Positions 61,017 through 64,000 of a stretch of DNA of 64,000 bases are shown here, in pieces. The notes beneath the pieces are model-generated. The model did not search any database and had not been told where the DNA came from. It was given only the letters and a program-made list of their open reading frames with translations. The DNA is taken from NCBI GenBank assembly GCA_965249005.1, contig CBDFLD010000022.1, positions 1,154,847 to 1,218,846 on the forward strand, in the 5' to 3' direction. Position numbers and translations under genes: made by a program. Source of the stretch: CBDFLD01 sp965249005. GTDB taxonomy: Bacteria > Acidobacteriota > UBA6911. Every line of letters starts with the position of its first letter. Position 1 is the first letter of the stretch.

Positions 61017-61274
61017 TCAGTCGTCGGAGACGCCCGCCGCAAGCTGCTCGCCGTGGATGCGCCGGGCCTCGGTCTCCTCGCGGCGGATGCGCGCCATGAG
61101 GGCCCGGAACTCCTCCGCTTCCTCGGAAGAAGGACCGTGTTCGGCTTCGATCCGCCCGAGGCGCGCGTCCAGGTTGGCGAGCAGATCGAGGGCGTGATCG
61201 CAGAGCACCCCCTCCCGCTTTTCCTGCGGCGAGGGGATCAGCTCGGTCAGACCGCCCTGGCGTTTGGTGATCAT
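61017..61274 (-). CDS. small hypothetical protein of the phage region
   Basis: An 85-residue protein, MITKRQGGLTELIPSPQEKREGV at the N-terminus, then an amphipathic, highly charged helical part (LDLLANLDARLGRIEAEHGPSSEEAEEFRALMARIRREE) likely to form a coiled coil. Its ATG overlaps the stop of the large upstream tail-like gene (TGATG), so it is probably translated with it. I do not recognise a family. Phage genes of this size next to tail genes are often chaperones or structural helpers. Confidence 0.6.
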   Translation of the reverse strand: MITKRQGGLTELIPSPQEKREGVLCDHALDLLANLDARLGRIEAEHGPSSEEAEEFRALMARIRREETEARRIHGEQLAAGVSDD

Positions 61275-64000
61275 CAGCTGAGCGTCGCCCCCAGCGTGTG
61301 GATACGCGGGTAGACGAGGCGGTTGCCATTTAGCTCCGCCTTGTAGCGGACCTTGTTCCCCAACGGATCGTAAAAGGTGCGGGTGAGGGTGTACTCGGTC
61401 CACACCGGGTTGATCTCCCGCGTCGCCTCAACCGACAGCAACTCCCAGCCGTTGTCCTCTTCGTTCAAGGCGTACCATTGAACCGAGGCGCCGCTGGGGA
61501 TGTTCATCTGGGTGTAGACCTTGGTCGAGGCCACGCCCTGAGTCAGTTCATTCTCGCGGCTGACGTAGACGCCGAACGAGTCGTTGAGGTAGCCGATCAG
61601 GTTCACGTCCTTGAAGTTGAGCGCGAGGGTGTCGTTGACTTCGCTGCCCGACAACAGAGCCCGCACCAAGACCTGGGTGGCGACGCTGGACAAGTTCTCC
61701 TCCTCAGCGGGAACGATGGCGTCCCAGGTGGCGCCATTGTCGGTCGAATATTCCCAGGTGATGCCGGTTCCTTCCGGCATGGCCGAGTACTCGTCCAGGT
61801 TGAGCTCGCTGAACACGACGCCGGTGACCGGCTGGAAAACGGACCTCGCCCGAGGCCTCGAAATCATAGCCGTAGATCTTGAGCGTAAGATCGGAGGCGT
61901 TCAGAGGCGTCCAGGTCTCGGCGTTGGAGCTTTCGAGCAGCACGCCCTGGGCGTAAGATTGGCCGGTAATGACACCGTTCTGCCCCCGCTGGCCCAGGGT
62001 GGCGATGCGCACCCGGTAGTCGGTGCTGTTGGTCAGCAGCACCACGGCGTAGCTGGTGTTGGCCTCGGCGTAGAAGGGATCGTCAAAGCCGATCTTGGTC
62101 TCCCGATTCAGATCGATCTCTTCGGGCGCGACGACCTTCTCGGCCAGGATCACTTCGTTCGGCAGCCCGGTGGTGACGCCACGGATTTGAACCGTGACGG
62201 GGATCGAGGCGTCCTTCCGGGTAAACTGCACTCCCACGGCCGAGACGACCCGATTGCGGGTGAAGCTGAAGGTCTGGGCCAGGGGGTCGCGCCGGCGCCA
62301 GCGCCACCGCCAGCGCCAGACGGTGCGCACGACGGGGATGCGGACGATCCGGGGTGGGGTCCTACGGACGATGGTCTGGCGCTGCACGATGGTGCGGTTG
62401 ACGACGATGCGCTGGATGCGGGTGACGACCAGCGGGTCGTTGACTTGCAGGTTCGTCCGGGCGGAATAAGTGCCGTCTCTCACCTCGACGATGCGGTTGC
62501 CGCTCGGGACGTTGCCGGGCACCACGAACGAGGCGCTCACCCGTCCAGCCGCGTCGGCCGTGACGCCCGTGGCGACCACTTGCCCGCCGCAGCGCACCGT
62601 GACGGCGGTGGCGCCCGGGGGTGAAGTTGGCTCCCGTCACGGCGACGCCGGTCTGTCCCCGGCGGCCGATGTTGGGTGTGACTTCGACCCCGGCCTCGGG
62701 CTTCTCGAACACCGCGTAGGGGTTGACGTTCTTGTCCTCGGACCAGTCGCTCTGCTCGATCAGCACCTCTTCGGCGCCGGGCAGCAGGACCAGGCTCCCT
62801 TTGAACAGCGCCCGGCTCGCGGAGCGATCCACCTCGAGCACGTTGGCGGCGGCGGCGCGGCCGGGACCGACGAACCGGCGCACCGGGTCGATGCGCGCGC
62901 TCCAATCCTCATGGAAGCGGTCCGACTGGGCGTCGCTTGAGAAATCGTCCGAGTAGATGCCCTTCTTGGTGTCGGCGTCCCGGTTCTGGAGTTCCGAGTT
63001 CATCTGGAACCGCGCGTCGTTGTACTTGAGGTCCTCGACGTCCTGGATGATCTCGTGCATCCGGTCCATGGTGACACGGGTGAGGCCGAAGTTGTCCACC
63101 CGCATCTGGACCGAGTTGGGGGGGCAGTCGATGCTGCCGAGGGCGAGGGCGCCTTCCGGGACCAGGGGCAGCTTGGGCCGGTCGGCCGGCGCACCCTCCA
63201 GCCGTTTGATCTCGCCGGTCGTGGCATAGATCACGTCCTTGCGTCCCAGGGTGTAGTCGTAGTCGATGCTGAAGTTGGAACCCTCGACCGGCGCGTCGCC
63301 GACGCTGCTGTGGCCGAAGTTCACGACGTTGAGGTTGCCCAGGGTGATGCGGACCCGAGACATGGCCAGGTGGCTGGTGTTCGAGGCGGGCGGATGGTGG
63401 TTCTCGGGGAAATTCACGCCATCGTCATCCCACGAGGTCCGGGTGGCGGGGAGCATTTTGATCCGTATGAAGTCGGTGCGTTGGGGGGTTGCCGCAGCAC
63501 GGTAGACGGAGTAGCCGGTGGCGCCGTCGACCGGAAGCCAGGAAAGGTGGTTGATCTCGCCGGCGTAGGTGAAGCGGGACTGGTAGGAGACGAAGGCGGT
63601 CTCGCCGTAAACATCCCGGGCGGTTACCGCGTAGTAGTATATGCCGCGCACCGGATGTCCCGAGACGCCGAACCAGCCGCCGTCCACATAGTCCGAGCCT
63701 TTCACCCTCTGCTTGGTGTAGGTCCAGCGCACGGTATAGGTGGTGCCGATGGCCGGTGCGTTGCCCGTCCCCAGCCAATCCACGTGGTTGCCGGATTGCT
63801 GCCAGTCCACGCCCTCCCGATAGATGGTGGCGCCCTGGCTCACCTCGAGGATGTCCACCACCGGGTTGGGCTCGAGCAGGTCCTGGCCGCCGCCCACCGA
63901 GCCGCGGGTGATGTTGGAGACGATGGCGACGATGGCTTCGACCTGGCGGGTCGCCTTGAGCGGTGAGTTGTTGAGCTCGTAGCGCCAGCTGTCGGGGTTG
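61274..64000 (-). pseudogene. large phage tail-like protein (DUF4815-like), frameshifted, 5' end outside window
   Basis: One protein in three frames. From the window edge the frame is open (WRYELNNSPLKATRQVEAIVAIVSNITRGSV, then GGGQDLLEPNPVVDILEVSQGATIYREGVDW, fibronectin-like YYYAVTARDVYGE and GYSVYRAAATP, and MDRMHEIIQDVEDLKYNDARFQMNSELQNRD). Near 62611-62622 one extra base in a C/G run moves it to the next frame (VVATGVTADAAGRVSASFVVPGNVPSG... LAQTFSFTRNRVVSAVGVQFTRKD). Near 61835-61850 a second shift leads to FQPVTGVVFSELNLDEYSAMPEGTG and on to the stop. It is a multidomain tail-fibre or baseplate-type protein. I link it to DUF4815 from memory. Confidence 0.65.

Noticed and set aside
1..64000. 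CRISPR arrays, rRNA operons, tmRNA, SRP RNA and riboswitches
   Set aside because: I found no regularly spaced direct repeats, no rRNA sequence and no recognisable core of these RNAs. In particular no preQ1 motif precedes queF.

Overview
The window reads as bacterial chromosome from a Gram-negative, most likely an Acidobacteriota or deltaproteobacteria-like lineage. This rests on the style of RpoD, a BON-domain protein of a type I associate with Acidobacteriota, stand-alone hslVU, and secreted beta-propeller, lipoprotein and peptidase families. The taxonomy is inference, since there is no rRNA. Gene density is high and there is no CRISPR array. The last 5 kb is visibly GC-richer and foreign in character.

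Layout. 1-535: a tRNA with CAT anticodon on the minus strand, preceded by a 21-bp inverted duplicate of part of that tRNA (possible integration scar). 0.7-8.6 kb: information-processing genes on the minus strand (rpsO, pnp, larB, dnaG, rpoD, a small MshEN-like protein). 8.7-13.9 kb: a secreted beta-propeller protein, a DciA-like protein, a UshA-like protein with an in-frame TGA exactly where a PCGC motif is expected (candidate selenoprotein), and maf. 13.9-18.4 kb: operon xseA-xseB-ispA-tlyA-nadK. 18.7-21.5 kb: a glycosyltransferase with a complete IS256-family element inserted upstream of it. 21.5-28.2 kb: queF, a thioesterase, a YyaL/SSP411 protein, an SUMF1-fold protein, a cytochrome c, accD and folC. 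28.3-32.7 kb: a three-gene biotin-dependent acyl-CoA carboxylase and a transaldolase. 32.9-37.5 kb: a lipoprotein, hslU, hslV with a strong promoter, and an alanyl-tRNA editing protein. 37.7-48.2 kb: unknown membrane protein, M14 peptidase, degenerate PAS sensor protein, MobA-like transferase, cellulose-synthase-like glycosyltransferase, TPR protein and a two-component pair. 48.5-55.9 kb: an eleven-gene Mrp/Mbh-like cation antiporter operon. 56.3-59.1 kb: BON protein, an IS1380-family element and a truncated second copy of the IS256 element. 59.1-64 kb: a phage-derived cassette (class II glutamine amidotransferase, DUF5049, amidoligase, phage tail-like protein), most of it frameshifted.

How the genes work together. 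The pnp, rpsO, dnaG and rpoD block, the xse-isp-tly-nadK operon, accD-folC and hslVU are housekeeping units. The carboxyltransferase, biotin carboxylase and biotin carrier form one enzyme. The Mrp-like operon follows the gene order of the membrane arm of archaeal membrane-bound hydrogenases but has extra antiporter subunits where the hydrogenase genes would be. The phage cassette has the parts of a peptide or protein amide-ligation system.

Across the whole chromosome-like part lie five copies of an approximately 130-bp structured intergenic repeat (11.6, 16.6, 37.5, 44.5 and 56.1 kb), plus one partial copy. Their third hairpin shows a compensatory base-pair change. This family, the candidate selenocysteine codon and the amidoligase cassette are the items most worth following up. 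The concentration of indels only to the right of a repeated IS copy raises the possibility of a contig misjoin at about 59.1 kb.
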